Shown in pieces: positions 1 through 8,676 of a stretch of DNA of 64,000 bases. Source of the DNA: CAZAZQ01 sp964489705. GTDB lineage: Bacteria > Zixibacteria > MSB-5A5 > GN15 > FEB-12. The position numbers and the translations under genes are program-made. Every line of letters starts with the position of its first letter. Positions within the stretch are counted from its first letter, which is position 1. The stretch is from assembly GCA_964489705.1 (NCBI GenBank), contig CAZAZQ010000002.1, positions 1 through 64,000 of the forward strand, written 5' to 3'. The notes under the pieces were generated by a model. It was not told where the DNA came from. It saw only the letters and a program-made list of their open reading frames with translations, and made no database searches.

Positions 1-28
1 GGATAAAAAGGCTTGTGTTGAGGTTTTT

Positions 29-48
29 ATTTTCGTAAATACGAAAAT
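29..48. promoter_or_regulatory. Probable ArsR/CadC operator upstream of the regulator gene
   Basis: A perfect inverted repeat with 9-bp arms (ATTTTCGTA / TACGAAAAT) around a central AA lies 12 bases before the regulator start. A weak promoter (TTGTGT at 13-18, TAAATA at 36-41, spacer 17) would place the -10 inside the palindrome, so bound protein would block transcription. ArsR/SmtB repressors are known to bind AT-rich 12-2-12-type palindromes next to their own genes. A related 20-bp site precedes the downstream permease gene. The palindrome is seen directly; its role as operator is inferred. Confidence 0.7.
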
Positions 49-60
49 GAAAGAAATGGT

Positions 61-477
61 ATGATGAGAACAATCGCAAGTCGACAAAAGAGATCCGATA
101 ACGTAGCTTCCAGAAACAGTATTCCGGTTTGTAAGGAACGGTGCTTTCATCCCGAGGCGGTGAAAAGAGCCGAGCGTTCCATGCCGTCGGAGAAAGAGAT
201 TGATGACCTTGCAACGCTATATTCCGCTCTTGCAAGCCCCGTGAGGTTGAAGATTATATGTGCCTTGGAGAAGGTTGATTTGTGTGTGTGCGATATAGCC
301 CATATCCTTGGGTTGAGTATTCCGGCAACCTCTCACCAGTTGAAATACCTCTATGAGAGGAAATTGCTCACCTTTCGAAATGAAGGGAAAATGGTGTATT
401 ATTCTCTCAACCGAAAAGGGGAGCTACCAACCATACTGACAATTAAGAAGCATGTCAAACCGCAAAAAGAAGAGTGA
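61..477 (+). CDS. ArsR/SmtB-family metal-responsive repressor, CadC-like
   Basis: This 138-residue winged-helix protein should repress its own gene and the adjacent permease gene until it binds metal. It carries a helix 3 box DLCVCDIA with Cys75 and Cys77, equivalent to the ELCVCD metal site of CadC and ArsR, and a recognition helix around TSHQLKYL. The N-terminal extension has Cys24 and Cys28 (VCKERCFHPEAV), matching the CxxxC arm of CadC that completes the Cd/Pb/Zn thiolate site. That match supports the early start at 61 (or the adjacent ATG at 64) over the internal ATG at 181, although the ribosome binding site is weak. A Cd/Pb/Zn sensor is favoured over an arsenic sensor; the exact metal is inferred. 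Confidence 0.9.
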   Translation: MMRTIASRQKRSDNVASRNSIPVCKERCFHPEAVKRAERSMPSEKEIDDLATLYSALASPVRLKIICALEKVDLCVCDIAHILGLSIPATSHQLKYLYERKLLTFRNEGKMVYYSLNRKGELPTILTIKKHVKPQKEE

Positions 478-492
478 TTTTTTTGGCTTATC

Positions 493-512
493 ATTTTCGA
501 ATGTTAGAAAAT
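493..512. promoter_or_regulatory. Second probable operator, upstream of the permease
   Basis: A 20-bp imperfect palindrome has ATTTTCG on the left and GAAAAT on the right. Its length and outer arms match the site at 29-48; with one more base per side the arms are CATTTTC and GAAAATG. It sits between the regulator stop and the permease start, so the permease may have its own repressed promoter rather than only read-through. The sequence match is direct; function is inferred. Confidence 0.6.
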
Positions 513-538
513 GAGTCTGTTTGATGAGCTGAGGTAGT

Positions 539-1462
539 ATGTTCGTATTTGAATTCATCTTTCAAGTCGCCCGTGAATTTGTCTCGCTTACCGTCCTTGT
601 CCTCCCGTATTTTTTGCTTGGGGCTGTGGCGGGCGCCCTTTTGGAAGTGTATGTAAAACCGGAACTTGTCCTCAAGTACCTGGGGAAAGGAACCGGCTCG
701 GTTATCAATGCCACCGTGCTCGGAGCGATTTTGCCGGGATGTTCATGCGCTACCATGCCAATGGCAGAGGGATTGAAAGCGAGTGGCGCCAGGCTGGGTA
801 CAATCGGGGCGTTTATAATGGTTTCTCCTCTGCTCAGTCCGCACACGTTGATTTTGAATTACGGACTGTTGGGGTGGAAATTTACCCTGGCTCGAATTGT
901 TGCCTCCCTGGTAGCCGGTGTGGCGTTAGGGATGTTTTTCAACCTATTGGAAAAGAAAAAGATAAGCGGTTTTGAGCTACGAAGTTTGACGGTATCTTCA
1001 GAGCCGGTCGGGTGTGAAGAGGGGAATTGCGGATGTACGGATGAACACACCAAGAGCTTTTGGAAAAGCCTGTGGGGTATTCTCAAGGGGTTGAGCAAAT
1101 ATTTTTTCCTCGGGATGGCAATCGCAAGCATTATGACGACTTTGATTCCGGAAGAAGCGGTACCCAAGTACATCGGCTCGTCGGGGATTTTCGCATATGC
1201 CACGGCGGTTCTGGTAGGGATTCCGCTTTATGTCTGCGAAGGGGAAGAGATTCCAATCACTTTGGCGCTTCTCCAATTAGGCTTGGGTATGGGACCTTCT
1301 TTTACTTTTCTTCTGGGTGCCGTCGGTACTTGCCTCCCGACGATGATTATGGCACAGAAAATCATAGGCAAGCGCCCAACAGGGCTTTACATCGTGGCAT
1401 GGTTTATTTTTGCCATCGGAGCTGGAATTTTGTTTCAAGTGGTGTTCGGTTCGTGGAAGTAA
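539..1462 (+). CDS. ArsP_1/DUF318-type metal(loid) efflux permease (SO_0444-like)
   Basis: A 307-residue inner-membrane permease with about eight hydrophobic segments in two halves. The first half carries PGCSCATMPMAEGL (Cys68, Cys70), the signature of the ArsP_1/permease family. The second half has GIPLYVCEGEEIPI (Cys233 and acidic residues). The loop joining them is cysteine-rich (VGCEEGNCGC, Cys159, 164, 166) and could be a cytosolic metal relay. Family members export organoarsenicals or, in SO_0444-like proteins, copper and zinc. The CadC-like regulator next door favours a soft divalent metal. A GAGG ribosome binding site at 531-534 supports the start. The substrate is not decided by sequence. 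Confidence 0.87.
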   Translation: MFVFEFIFQVAREFVSLTVLVLPYFLLGAVAGALLEVYVKPELVLKYLGKGTGSVINATVLGAILPGCSCATMPMAEGLKASGARLGTIGAFIMVSPLLSPHTLILNYGLLGWKFTLARIVASLVAGVALGMFFNLLEKKKISGFELRSLTVSSEPVGCEEGNCGCTDEHTKSFWKSLWGILKGLSKYFFLGMAIASIMTTLIPEEAVPKYIGSSGIFAYATAVLVGIPLYVCEGEEIPITLALLQLGLGMGPSFTFLLGAVGTCLPTMIMAQKIIGKRPTGLYIVAWFIFAIGAGILFQVVFGSWK

Positions 1463-1594
1463 AGGCTCGTCCGTTGAAAAAGTGAGTCTTGCGGGGAAGA
1501 GACTACCGAGCATCCTTCGAGAAGGAGAGTATCGGCATCAGGGCGATGAATCCCGCTGTTAGCAGCAGCCGAAAATCTTGGCTAAAAAAAGAAC

Positions 1595-1622
1595 TTGTCA
1601 AGTCCTGAAAGGGTATTATACT
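1595..1622 (+). promoter_or_regulatory. Sigma-70-type promoter for the cytidylyltransferase fusion gene
   Basis: TTGTCA at 1595-1600 and TATACT at 1617-1622 are separated by 16 bases. Transcription would begin near 1629, leaving a leader of about 55 bases that ends in a strong AGGAGG ribosome binding site at 1671-1676. Each hexamer matches consensus at five of six bases. Confidence 0.6.
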
Positions 1623-1683
1623 TTTAGAGGCAAATACATACTGCTGATTCATACAACTACACTATCTAGCAGGAGGTAATGAT

Positions 1684-3015
1684 ATGGAGGCTGTTATCAT
1701 TGCCGCAGGCCAGGGTAGTCGTTTGAGTCATCATTATTCGCCAAAGCCGCTTACTCCTATCTTTGGCCTTCGGCTTATCGAACGAATAATTCTCGCAGGT
1801 AAACTCGCCGGGATACGGGACTTCAAAATCGTGGTGGGGTACAAAGGGGAGAAAATCAAAAGCGTTATCGGGAACGGGGAACGCTACGGGGTGCGCATAA
1901 CCTATATCGATAACCCCGAATGGGAAAAGGGCAACGGAGTTTCGGTTTTGAAGGCGAAGGGGTACGTCTCCGGAAAGTTCTTGTTGTTGATGTCCGATCA
2001 CATTTTCGACGAGACGATTTTGAAAAAGCTGCTTCGGGAAGGGGTGGAAGAAGGACAGTGCGTGCTTTGCGTCGACAAAAATCTCGAATCCGACCTTTTT
2101 GCCCTCGATGATGTGACGCGGGTATGGTACGAAGAAGATAAGGTCAAGAGAATCAACAAGTCGCTGGAACGGTTCAATGCCATCGATACCGGGGTCTTTC
2201 TGTGCACTCCGACCCTGTTTGATGCTCTGGAACAGAGCGTCGCTGCCGGTGAATACAGTCTGGCGGCAGGCAACCAGATTTTGGCGCAGCAGGGGAAGCT
2301 GAAAATTCTGGACGTTACCGGCTGCTTCTGGGTCGATGTGGATAATGAAGAAGCGTTGCACAAGGCGCAGAAGGTTCTCGTGCAGCAGTTGTTCAAGCCG
2401 ACCGACGGACCCATTTCCAAGACGGTCAACCGGCGGCTCTCGACCAAGATATCGACCTTCCTCGCCCGCTACAATATTTCCCCCAACTCCATCACCCTGA
2501 TGAGCTTCGGGTTGGCGATTCTCTCGGCGGTGTTGTTTTATCTCGGCGGCTATGCCCAGGTGGTGGCGGCGGGAGTGATGGCGCAGCTTTCCTCGATTTT
2601 GGATGGGTGCGACGGTGAAATTGCCCGCTTGAAGTTTCGCTTCAGCGCTTTTGGGGAATGGCTGGACAGAGTTCTCGACCGCTACGGCGACGGGTTGATT
2701 GTTTTGGGGATGACCCATGCCATTTGGCGGACAACCGCCAACGAGCTGGTTTGGCTCATCGGGTTCCTGGCACTGACGGGGACGTTTATGAACAGCTACA
2801 CCGCAACCATGTATGACGAGCTGTTACGGCGCAACCTGTTGAAAGACAACTTCCCGCGCATGGGACGGGATGTCCGGTTGTTTATCATCTTTATCGGCGC
2901 CTTGCTCAACCAGTTGCTTGTCACTCTTGCGGTGCTGGCGATTATCACGAACGTGGAGTCGATTCGGCGTTTGTTTGTTCTGAAAGATGTCTACGAAGTT
3001 AGAACAGCAAGTTAA
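1684..3015 (+). CDS. Bifunctional sugar/inositol-phosphate cytidylyltransferase - CDP-alcohol phosphotransferase
   Basis: A 443-residue two-domain enzyme. Residues 1-235 form a nucleotidyltransferase with the N-terminal loop AAGQGSRL and a Lys21-Pro pair. Residues 250-443 are a membrane CDP-alcohol phosphatidyltransferase with the complete motif D307xxD310-G-x2-A-R-x8-G324-x3-D328-x3-D332 and several hydrophobic helices. This order is that of IPCT/DIPPS, which makes CDP-inositol from inositol-1-phosphate and then joins it to a second inositol phosphate, or to a lipid alcohol in related enzymes. The product here may be a di-myo-inositol-phosphate solute or an inositol-type lipid; the sequence cannot separate these, and no inositol-phosphate synthase is in the window. 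It overlaps the next gene by 29 bases. Confidence 0.85.
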   Translation: MEAVIIAAGQGSRLSHHYSPKPLTPIFGLRLIERIILAGKLAGIRDFKIVVGYKGEKIKSVIGNGERYGVRITYIDNPEWEKGNGVSVLKAKGYVSGKFLLLMSDHIFDETILKKLLREGVEEGQCVLCVDKNLESDLFALDDVTRVWYEEDKVKRINKSLERFNAIDTGVFLCTPTLFDALEQSVAAGEYSLAAGNQILAQQGKLKILDVTGCFWVDVDNEEALHKAQKVLVQQLFKPTDGPISKTVNRRLSTKISTFLARYNISPNSITLMSFGLAILSAVLFYLGGYAQVVAAGVMAQLSSILDGCDGEIARLKFRFSAFGEWLDRVLDRYGDGLIVLGMTHAIWRTTANELVWLIGFLALTGTFMNSYTATMYDELLRRNLLKDNFPRMGRDVRLFIIFIGALLNQLLVTLAVLAIITNVESIRRLFVLKDVYEVRTAS

Positions 3016-3544
3016 ACGTGACCTTTTACGGATTTTGTCGCAGTCACCTGTTCCGGAGGATTACCGGCATGCCGAGAATGTTCTGGAATGGGTGATGCGA
3101 TTGTCCCCCGATGCCGGACTGGCGTTGCGGCTTGCGGCGGTAGGGCATGATATCGAGCGGGCTTTACCCGAAGAAAAGGTGGTGCGCTCCGCCTATCCGT
3201 CGTACGATGCGTTCAAAAAAGCTCATGCGGAAAACAGCGCCCGCATTCTTCGACGACTTCTCCGGAAATATCCGTTCGATGATGAGATAATCGAGCGGGT
3301 TTGCTTTCTGGTGCGGCATCACGAGTTCGGGGTGGAGGGCGACCGCGAAGTTGAGGTGTTGAAGGATGCGGACAGCTTGTCGTTTTTTGAGTGCAACCTA
3401 CCGTACTACCTCGAACGGGAAGGTGAGGAAAAAGCCCTCGAGCGAATGCGGTGGGGGTATCGTCGCCTTTCGGAGAAGGGCAAATTGCTGTTGTCTCAAC
3501 TCCCCCTGAATGAGGAGCTCGTTCGCAAGATGAACGCTGCCTGA
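2987..3544 (+). CDS. HD-domain protein, DUF4202-like putative phosphohydrolase
   Basis: A 185-residue soluble protein with the metal-binding pattern of HD hydrolases: His28 (YRHAENV), His54-Asp55 (GHDIER), a later His-His pair (VRHHEFG) and a C-terminal Asp (LKDADSLSFF). The arrangement resembles DUF4202 proteins, whose substrate I do not know. The start lies inside the preceding coding region in another frame (29-base overlap), so the two are probably translationally coupled and may share a pathway, for example removing a phosphate. Function beyond 'probable phosphohydrolase' is inference. Confidence 0.85.
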   Translation: MSTKLEQQVKRDLLRILSQSPVPEDYRHAENVLEWVMRLSPDAGLALRLAAVGHDIERALPEEKVVRSAYPSYDAFKKAHAENSARILRRLLRKYPFDDEIIERVCFLVRHHEFGVEGDREVEVLKDADSLSFFECNLPYYLEREGEEKALERMRWGYRRLSEKGKLLLSQLPLNEELVRKMNAA

Positions 3545-3667
3545 CAAGAAGCTGTTTCTCAAAAGAGGGGCTTTTGCTTTCCCTGCAGGCGAGTGAGAAA
3601 ACTCGTTGCGTCCTTTTCCCGACCGCCTATCTTGGGGAAAGTCTTCTTTTTTGGTATGGAGGTTGGT

Positions 3668-4459
3668 GTGAAAATAGGTTTCCTTCAGTTTGCGCCGGTA
3701 TTGGGAGACGTTCAGGCGAATATACAAACGATAGATACTCTCCTTTCTCAGGCACGCGAAGCGGACTTGCTCGTCTTGCCGGAACTGTGTAATTCCGGCT
3801 ATAATTTCAAATCGAAAGAATTGGCGTGGGAAACTTCGGAAGAGATACCCTCGGGGGACTTCGTCCGGTACCTTGAGTCGGCGGGCAAAAAATATGACAT
3901 CTACCTTGTTGCCGGAGTGAACGAGCGCGATGGTGACCGGTTGTACAACACGGCGGTGTTGGTCGGGCCCTCCGGTTATGTGGGGAAATATCGCAAGTTG
4001 CATTTGTTTCTCAACGAGAAGGACTATTTCACCCCCGGCGACGTAGGATTGCCGCTTTTCGACATCGGTCATTGCAAGCTCGGCATTCAGATTTGCTTCG
4101 ACTGGATTTACCCGGAAACCTGGCGTATTCTCGCTCTCAAGGGAGCGGATGTTATCTGCCATCCCTCCAACTTGGTACTGCCCGGCTTGGCGCAAAAAGC
4201 GGTGCCGATTCACGGTTTGATAAATCGAGTCTTTACCATTACGGCAAATCGCATCGGCTCGGAAGACGAATTGACGTTTACCGGCAATTCGATAATAGCC
4301 GATCCGATGGGAAACGTCGTAGCGCATGCCTCGCCCACGGAAGAAGAGGTAAAAGTGGTCGAGGTCGATATCACCCGTGCCCGAGACAAGAAGGCGACAC
4401 CCCGCAATGACTTGTTTGCCGACCGGCGTCCGAGCGAATATCGGGCGTTAGTGGAATGA
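3668..4459 (+). CDS. Nitrilase-superfamily carbon-nitrogen hydrolase
   Basis: A 263-residue cytoplasmic amidohydrolase with the complete Glu-Lys-Cys triad of the superfamily: Glu39 (LVLPELCNSGY), Lys110 (GKYRKLHLF) and Cys143 (GIQICFDWIYPE). It should hydrolyse a linear amide; similar proteins are called omega-amidases, N-carbamoylputrescine amidases or simply predicted amidohydrolases. I chose the GTG at 3668 because GGAGG at 3658-3662 sits five bases before it and the protein then begins MKIGFLQFAP, the family's first beta strand. An upstream ATG at 3656 and GTG at 3593 are in frame but lack good ribosome binding sites. Substrate unknown. Confidence 0.88.
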   Translation: MKIGFLQFAPVLGDVQANIQTIDTLLSQAREADLLVLPELCNSGYNFKSKELAWETSEEIPSGDFVRYLESAGKKYDIYLVAGVNERDGDRLYNTAVLVGPSGYVGKYRKLHLFLNEKDYFTPGDVGLPLFDIGHCKLGIQICFDWIYPETWRILALKGADVICHPSNLVLPGLAQKAVPIHGLINRVFTITANRIGSEDELTFTGNSIIADPMGNVVAHASPTEEEVKVVEVDITRARDKKATPRNDLFADRRPSEYRALVE

Positions 4460-4557
4460 TACTCCTCCATACGGCTGGGGTGGCGGCAAAAAGTAATTGA
4501 CCTGATGGTATTATTCCGTAACATTGGGAGAGAAGCCTGTGAGAAGCTGAGTGACCA

Positions 4558-7500
4558 ATGAAATACGCTAATTTTGTACATTTGCATACCCATAGCCAGT
4601 ATTCGTTGTTGGATGGCGCCTGCCGCTTGGATGCCGTGATTGAACTGGCAAAGAAATTCAAGATGCCGGCGTTGGCGATAACCGATCACGGCAACATGTT
4701 CGGTGCCGTCGAGTTCTACAAACTGGCAACCAAGGCGGGTATCAAGCCGATTATCGGGACGGAAGCGTATGTCGCCGGGGGGAGCCGTTTCGACAAGAAG
4801 CCGTCCAATACCTACCCGGACAGCGGCTTTCACTTGGTTTTGTTGGTGAAAAACCTTACCGGTTACAAAAACTTGATGAAGCTCAGTTCCGCAGGCTTTT
4901 TGGAAGGGTTTTATCACCGTCCGCGCATCGATAAGGAATTGTTGCGCCGGTATTCCGAAGGGTTAATCGCTACCTCGGCATGTATGAAGGGGGAAGTGAG
5001 TTGGTACCTGTTGCAAGGGAATACCGATGCTGCCGTGACCGCCGCCGTGGAATTGCAGGAAATTTTCGGGAAGGGAAATTTCTTTTTGGAAATTCAAGAC
5101 CACGGTATCGAAGCGCAACAAACGTTGATTCCCAAGATAGTCGCCATCTCGCGGGAAACCGGAATACCCCTGGTGGCGACCAACGATTGCCATTACCTGT
5201 ACCAAGAAGATGCCGAAGCTCATGACGCACTCTTGTGTATCCAGACGGGGAAAACGGTCACCGACACCGACCGGATGCGTTACAGCACCGACCAGTTGTA
5301 TTTCAAGTCCCCCGAAGAGATGGCGGAGAGGTTCGCCGATTATCCCGAGGCGCTGGAAAATACCGTTCGCATAGCCGAGGCGTGCAATCTGGAACTTCAA
5401 TTCGGTAAATTGCTCCTGCCGGTTTTCCCTATCCCGGAGGACTACCCGGATGCCGACAGCTACCTCAAGCATCTGTGTGAAGCGGGGATAAAAGAACGCT
5501 ACGCCGAAGTCACCGACGAAATCACTCGTCGACTCGAATACGAATTGAGCGTCATCAAGCAGATGGGGTATGCTGGTTACTTCTTGATTGTCAAAGACTT
5601 CTGTGACTATGCCCGCAGCCAGAATATTCCGGTGGGACCGGGGCGAGGATCGGCGGCAGGTTCGTTGGTTTCATACGCTCTGAAAATTACCAACATCGAC
5701 CCCATCAAGTTCGGCTTGCTGTTCGAACGTTTCCTCAATCCGGAGCGGGTCTCGATGCCGGATATCGACATTGATTTTTCCGACCGGGAGCGGGACAAAA
5801 TTATCCATTACGTCATTGAGAAGTACGGCAAAAAGAATGTCTGCCAGATTATTACTTTCGGGACAATGGCGGCGCGGGCGGTGGTACGTGACGTCGGGCG
5901 GGTTTTGGGATTTCCCTACAGTGAAGTGGATAAAATCGCCAAGATGATTCCCTTCGCGGTGGATATGACCTTGGAGCGGGCGTTGAAAATGTCGCCGGAC
6001 CTTGCGGAGTTGGTCAAAAAAGACAAACGGGTCGAAAAGCTGATTAAAATCTCCCGTACCCTGGAAGGGTTGGCGCGTCACTGCTCGACGCATGCGGCGG
6101 GGGTGGTGATTGCTCCATCCACCTTGACCGATTACGTCCCACTGTTCAAAGGCTCCCGGGAGGAGACCACCACGCAGTACGATATGAAGATGGTCGAGCA
6201 AATCGGCTTGTTGAAGATGGATTTTCTCGGCTTGCGGACTCTGACGGTTATCGATGATGCGGTTCGGTTGATTAAAAAGAATCATCCCGACTCCGACATC
6301 GACATCAACGCCATACCGCTCGACGATCCGGAGGTGTTGCAGATATTCGCCCGCGGCGATACGGTCGGCATTTTCCAGTTTGAATCGGGAGGGATGCGGG
6401 ATTATCTGCGTAAGTTGAAGCCGGAGACCTTTTCCGACTTGACGGTGATGAATGCTCTCTATCGTCCCGGTCCGTTGGATTCGGGAATGATAGATATTTT
6501 TATCGAGCGGAAAAACGGGGCGCGCAACATCAAGTATTTGCATCCCAAGCTGAAGGAAATCCTCGGGGACACTTACGGGGTGATTGTTTTCCAAGAGCAG
6601 GTGCTCAAGATTGCCAACGCCCTGGCGGGGTATTCCATCGGGAAAGCCGACTTGCTCCGAAAGGCGATGGGCAAAAAAGACGCCGCCTTGATGAACGCCC
6701 AGAAGAAAGAGTTTATCGATGGGGCGCTGAAAAACAAAATTGACCGGAAAGTCGCTGAAGAAGTCTTCAATCAAATCGAGACGTTCGCCCGGTACGGGTT
6801 CAATAAAGCGCACTCGACTTCGTATGCCTACTTGGCGTACCAGACGGCATGGCTGAAGCGCTACTATCCCCGTGAGTTCATGGCGGCATTGATGACGTCG
6901 GAAATTAACGACACCGACAGGATTTATATCCTGCTGGAAGAAGCGCGGCGGATGGGCATCGAGGTTTTGCCTCCCGATGTCAACGAATCGGGTATCGACT
7001 TTTCCGTCATTGAAGGGAAAATCCGCTTTGGTTTGCAGGCGATTAAGAACGTCGGCGGCGGGACGGCGGAAGCCATCGTCGAAGAACGGGAGAAAGGCGG
7101 GAAGTACACTTCCCTGGCGGATATGGTCAGCCGGGTGCCGATTCGCTCCTTGAACCGCCGGACGCTGGAATCGTTGATTGCCGCCGGGGCGTGTGATTCT
7201 CTGCCGGGAAATCGGGCGCAGAAATATGCGGCGGTGGAAGCGATGCTTGACTTCGGTCATCGGGTCGCCGAACAAGCAGTGACGCATGATTTGTTCGCCG
7301 GTGCCGGAGGGGAGGTCAAGCGGATTGCGCCGGAACTTCCGTCTCTTGAGGAGTGGTCGAGTTCCAAGAAATTGGCGGAAGAGAAGGCAATGTTGGGCTT
7401 TTACATTTCCGGGCACCCGTTGGATAAGTATCGGGATGACTTGAAATCGTTTACCACCCATACAGTGGGTAAACTTGCCGAAGTGCCCGACGGACGGGAA

Positions 7501-8004
7501 GTGACCATCGGGGGAATTATCACCGCCGTCAAAGAGATGATTGATAAAAAGGGGAATATGATGGCGTTTGTGACAATCGAGGATTATTCCGGTAGTGCGG
7601 AACTGATTTTGTTCTCTGATTGTTACAACAAAAGTCGTGAATTTGTAGCGGTTGACCGGTTGGTGCTTATCACCGGCCGGGTGTCGACCCGTGAGGGGGA
7701 AGCCCCGAAGGTTATCGGGAACGAGCTGTTGCCGTTGGAGAAGTTGACGGAACGTTTTAATTGCCAGCTCGTTATAAAGATTGATATAAACAGCCCCGAT
7801 GCTGTTATCGAGCGGACCTTGTCTTCCTTGGAACAGTATCGCGGCACGACGCCGGTTTTGCTGGCGGCGAGGGAAAATGGTACCGAAGTATATATTAGGT
7901 CAAAAAAGTATGCGGTTAACCTTGATTCCGCCTTGTTGAGCCAACTGAAGGAACTGCTGGGCGAGTCAAGCGCTTTCATACGGCCACTAACAAGAAGAGA
8001 ATGA
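4558..8004 (+). CDS. dnaE: DNA polymerase III subunit alpha
   Basis: The replicative C-family polymerase, 1148 residues, close to the usual DnaE1 length. It opens with a PHP domain (HLHTHSQYSLLDGA, ITDHGNMFG). The palm holds GPGRGSAAGS and the catalytic PDIDIDFSDRERD. Finger and helix-hairpin-helix regions follow (YGFNKAHSTSYAYLAYQTAW). The C-terminal OB fold includes VTIGGIITAVKEM and AFVTIEDYSGSAELILF. No truncation or frameshift is seen. A thioredoxin-fold gene starts four bases after the stop, so the two are probably cotranscribed. Confidence 0.98.
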   Translation: MKYANFVHLHTHSQYSLLDGACRLDAVIELAKKFKMPALAITDHGNMFGAVEFYKLATKAGIKPIIGTEAYVAGGSRFDKKPSNTYPDSGFHLVLLVKNLTGYKNLMKLSSAGFLEGFYHRPRIDKELLRRYSEGLIATSACMKGEVSWYLLQGNTDAAVTAAVELQEIFGKGNFFLEIQDHGIEAQQTLIPKIVAISRETGIPLVATNDCHYLYQEDAEAHDALLCIQTGKTVTDTDRMRYSTDQLYFKSPEEMAERFADYPEALENTVRIAEACNLELQFGKLLLPVFPIPEDYPDADSYLKHLCEAGIKERYAEVTDEITRRLEYELSVIKQMGYAGYFLIVKDFCDYARSQNIPVGPGRGSAAGSLVSYALKITNIDPIKFGLLFERFLNPERVSMPDIDIDFSDRERDKIIHYVIEKYGKKNVCQIITFGTMAARAVVRDVGRVLGFPYSEVDKIAKMIPFAVDMTLERALKMSPDLAELVKKDKRVEKLIKISRTLEGLARHCSTHAAGVVIAPSTLTDYVPLFKGSREETTTQYDMKMVEQIGLLKMDFLGLRTLTVIDDAVRLIKKNHPDSDIDINAIPLDDPEVLQIFARGDTVGIFQFESGGMRDYLRKLKPETFSDLTVMNALYRPGPLDSGMIDIFIERKNGARNIKYLHPKLKEILGDTYGVIVFQEQVLKIANALAGYSIGKADLLRKAMGKKDAALMNAQKKEFIDGALKNKIDRKVAEEVFNQIETFARYGFNKAHSTSYAYLAYQTAWLKRYYPREFMAALMTSEINDTDRIYILLEEARRMGIEVLPPDVNESGIDFSVIEGKIRFGLQAIKNVGGGTAEAIVEEREKGGKYTSLADMVSRVPIRSLNRRTLESLIAAGACDSLPGNRAQKYAAVEAMLDFGHRVAEQAVTHDLFAGAGGEVKRIAPELPSLEEWSSSKKLAEEKAMLGFYISGHPLDKYRDDLKSFTTHTVGKLAEVPDGREVTIGGIITAVKEMIDKKGNMMAFVTIEDYSGSAELILFSDCYNKSREFVAVDRLVLITGRVSTREGEAPKVIGNELLPLEKLTERFNCQLVIKIDINSPDAVIERTLSSLEQYRGTTPVLLAARENGTEVYIRSKKYAVNLDSALLSQLKELLGESSAFIRPLTRRE

Positions 8005-8008
8005 AATC

Positions 8009-8578
8009 ATGACACGAATGGAAAAAGGTATGAAGTATTTGAGGTTAGGTATATCGTTGATTTTGATTATGGCGGTGGGGGCGTTCTTGGCGTACGCCGA
8101 GGAAAACAAGGAAGGGTCATCTTCACAGAAAAAAGAAACCAAGAACGATGAAATACAATGGGTGCGGTATGATGTCGGTTTGAAGCGCGCAAAAGAAGAA
8201 AACAAGCATGTCTTTATAGATTTTACCGCCAAGTGGTGCGGCTGGTGCAAGAAGATGGATCGAGAGACCTTTTCCCGCCCGGAAGTCATCGAGATGCTGA
8301 ATACCTATTTCGTTCCGGTCAAAGTCGACGGTGATTCGCCGCGTGAACTGGACATCGACGGGTACAAGATTACGGAAAAGAGTTTGGCGCGCAATGAGTT
8401 CAAAGTCCGCGGCTATCCTTCTTTTTGGTTTTTGAAGCCGGACGGCACCAAACTGGCGGTTATCCGGGGGTACAAGAGAGCCGACTATATGATGGAAGCA
8501 TTCGAGTACGTCAAAGATTACAAGTATGATTCGACCAAGACAAAAGACTCCGAAAAAAAGGAAGGTTCCAAGAAATAG
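8009..8578 (+). CDS. Exported thioredoxin-fold protein (CGWC)
   Basis: A 189-residue protein with an N-terminal hydrophobic signal (about residues 10-30, ending AYAEE), a charged linker, and a thioredoxin-7-like domain with redox motif Cys77-Gly-Trp-Cys80 in DFTAKWCGWCKKMD. The cis-proline loop is visible in RGYPSFWFLKPDG. The C-terminal tail is lysine-rich and disordered. It is probably periplasmic and may act like DsbD-gamma-type or other thiol-reducing proteins; no specific partner can be named. Downstream in-frame ATGs at 8018 and 8030 are alternative starts that also leave a signal. Confidence 0.85.
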   Translation: MTRMEKGMKYLRLGISLILIMAVGAFLAYAEENKEGSSSQKKETKNDEIQWVRYDVGLKRAKEENKHVFIDFTAKWCGWCKKMDRETFSRPEVIEMLNTYFVPVKVDGDSPRELDIDGYKITEKSLARNEFKVRGYPSFWFLKPDGTKLAVIRGYKRADYMMEAFEYVKDYKYDSTKTKDSEKKEGSKK

Positions 8579-8676
8579 AAAAAGGGGGATTCGATGCGAA
8601 AGTCCGGGAGAAAGTTACTCCGATTTGTTAAAACGGTCATAATAATGTTAACGTCATTCATTTTGAGGTAGTGTAT

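Noticed and set aside
1666..2718. 350-codon minus-strand frame opposite the cytidylyltransferase fusion
   Set aside because: Antisense to a gene with complete catalytic motifs; no start context or recognisable fold.
5671..7461. 596-codon minus-strand open frame opposite dnaE
   Set aside because: It lies antisense to the strongly conserved DNA polymerase III alpha gene, is rich in Arg, His, Pro and Gln, and has no domain pattern; it is a shadow of codon bias.
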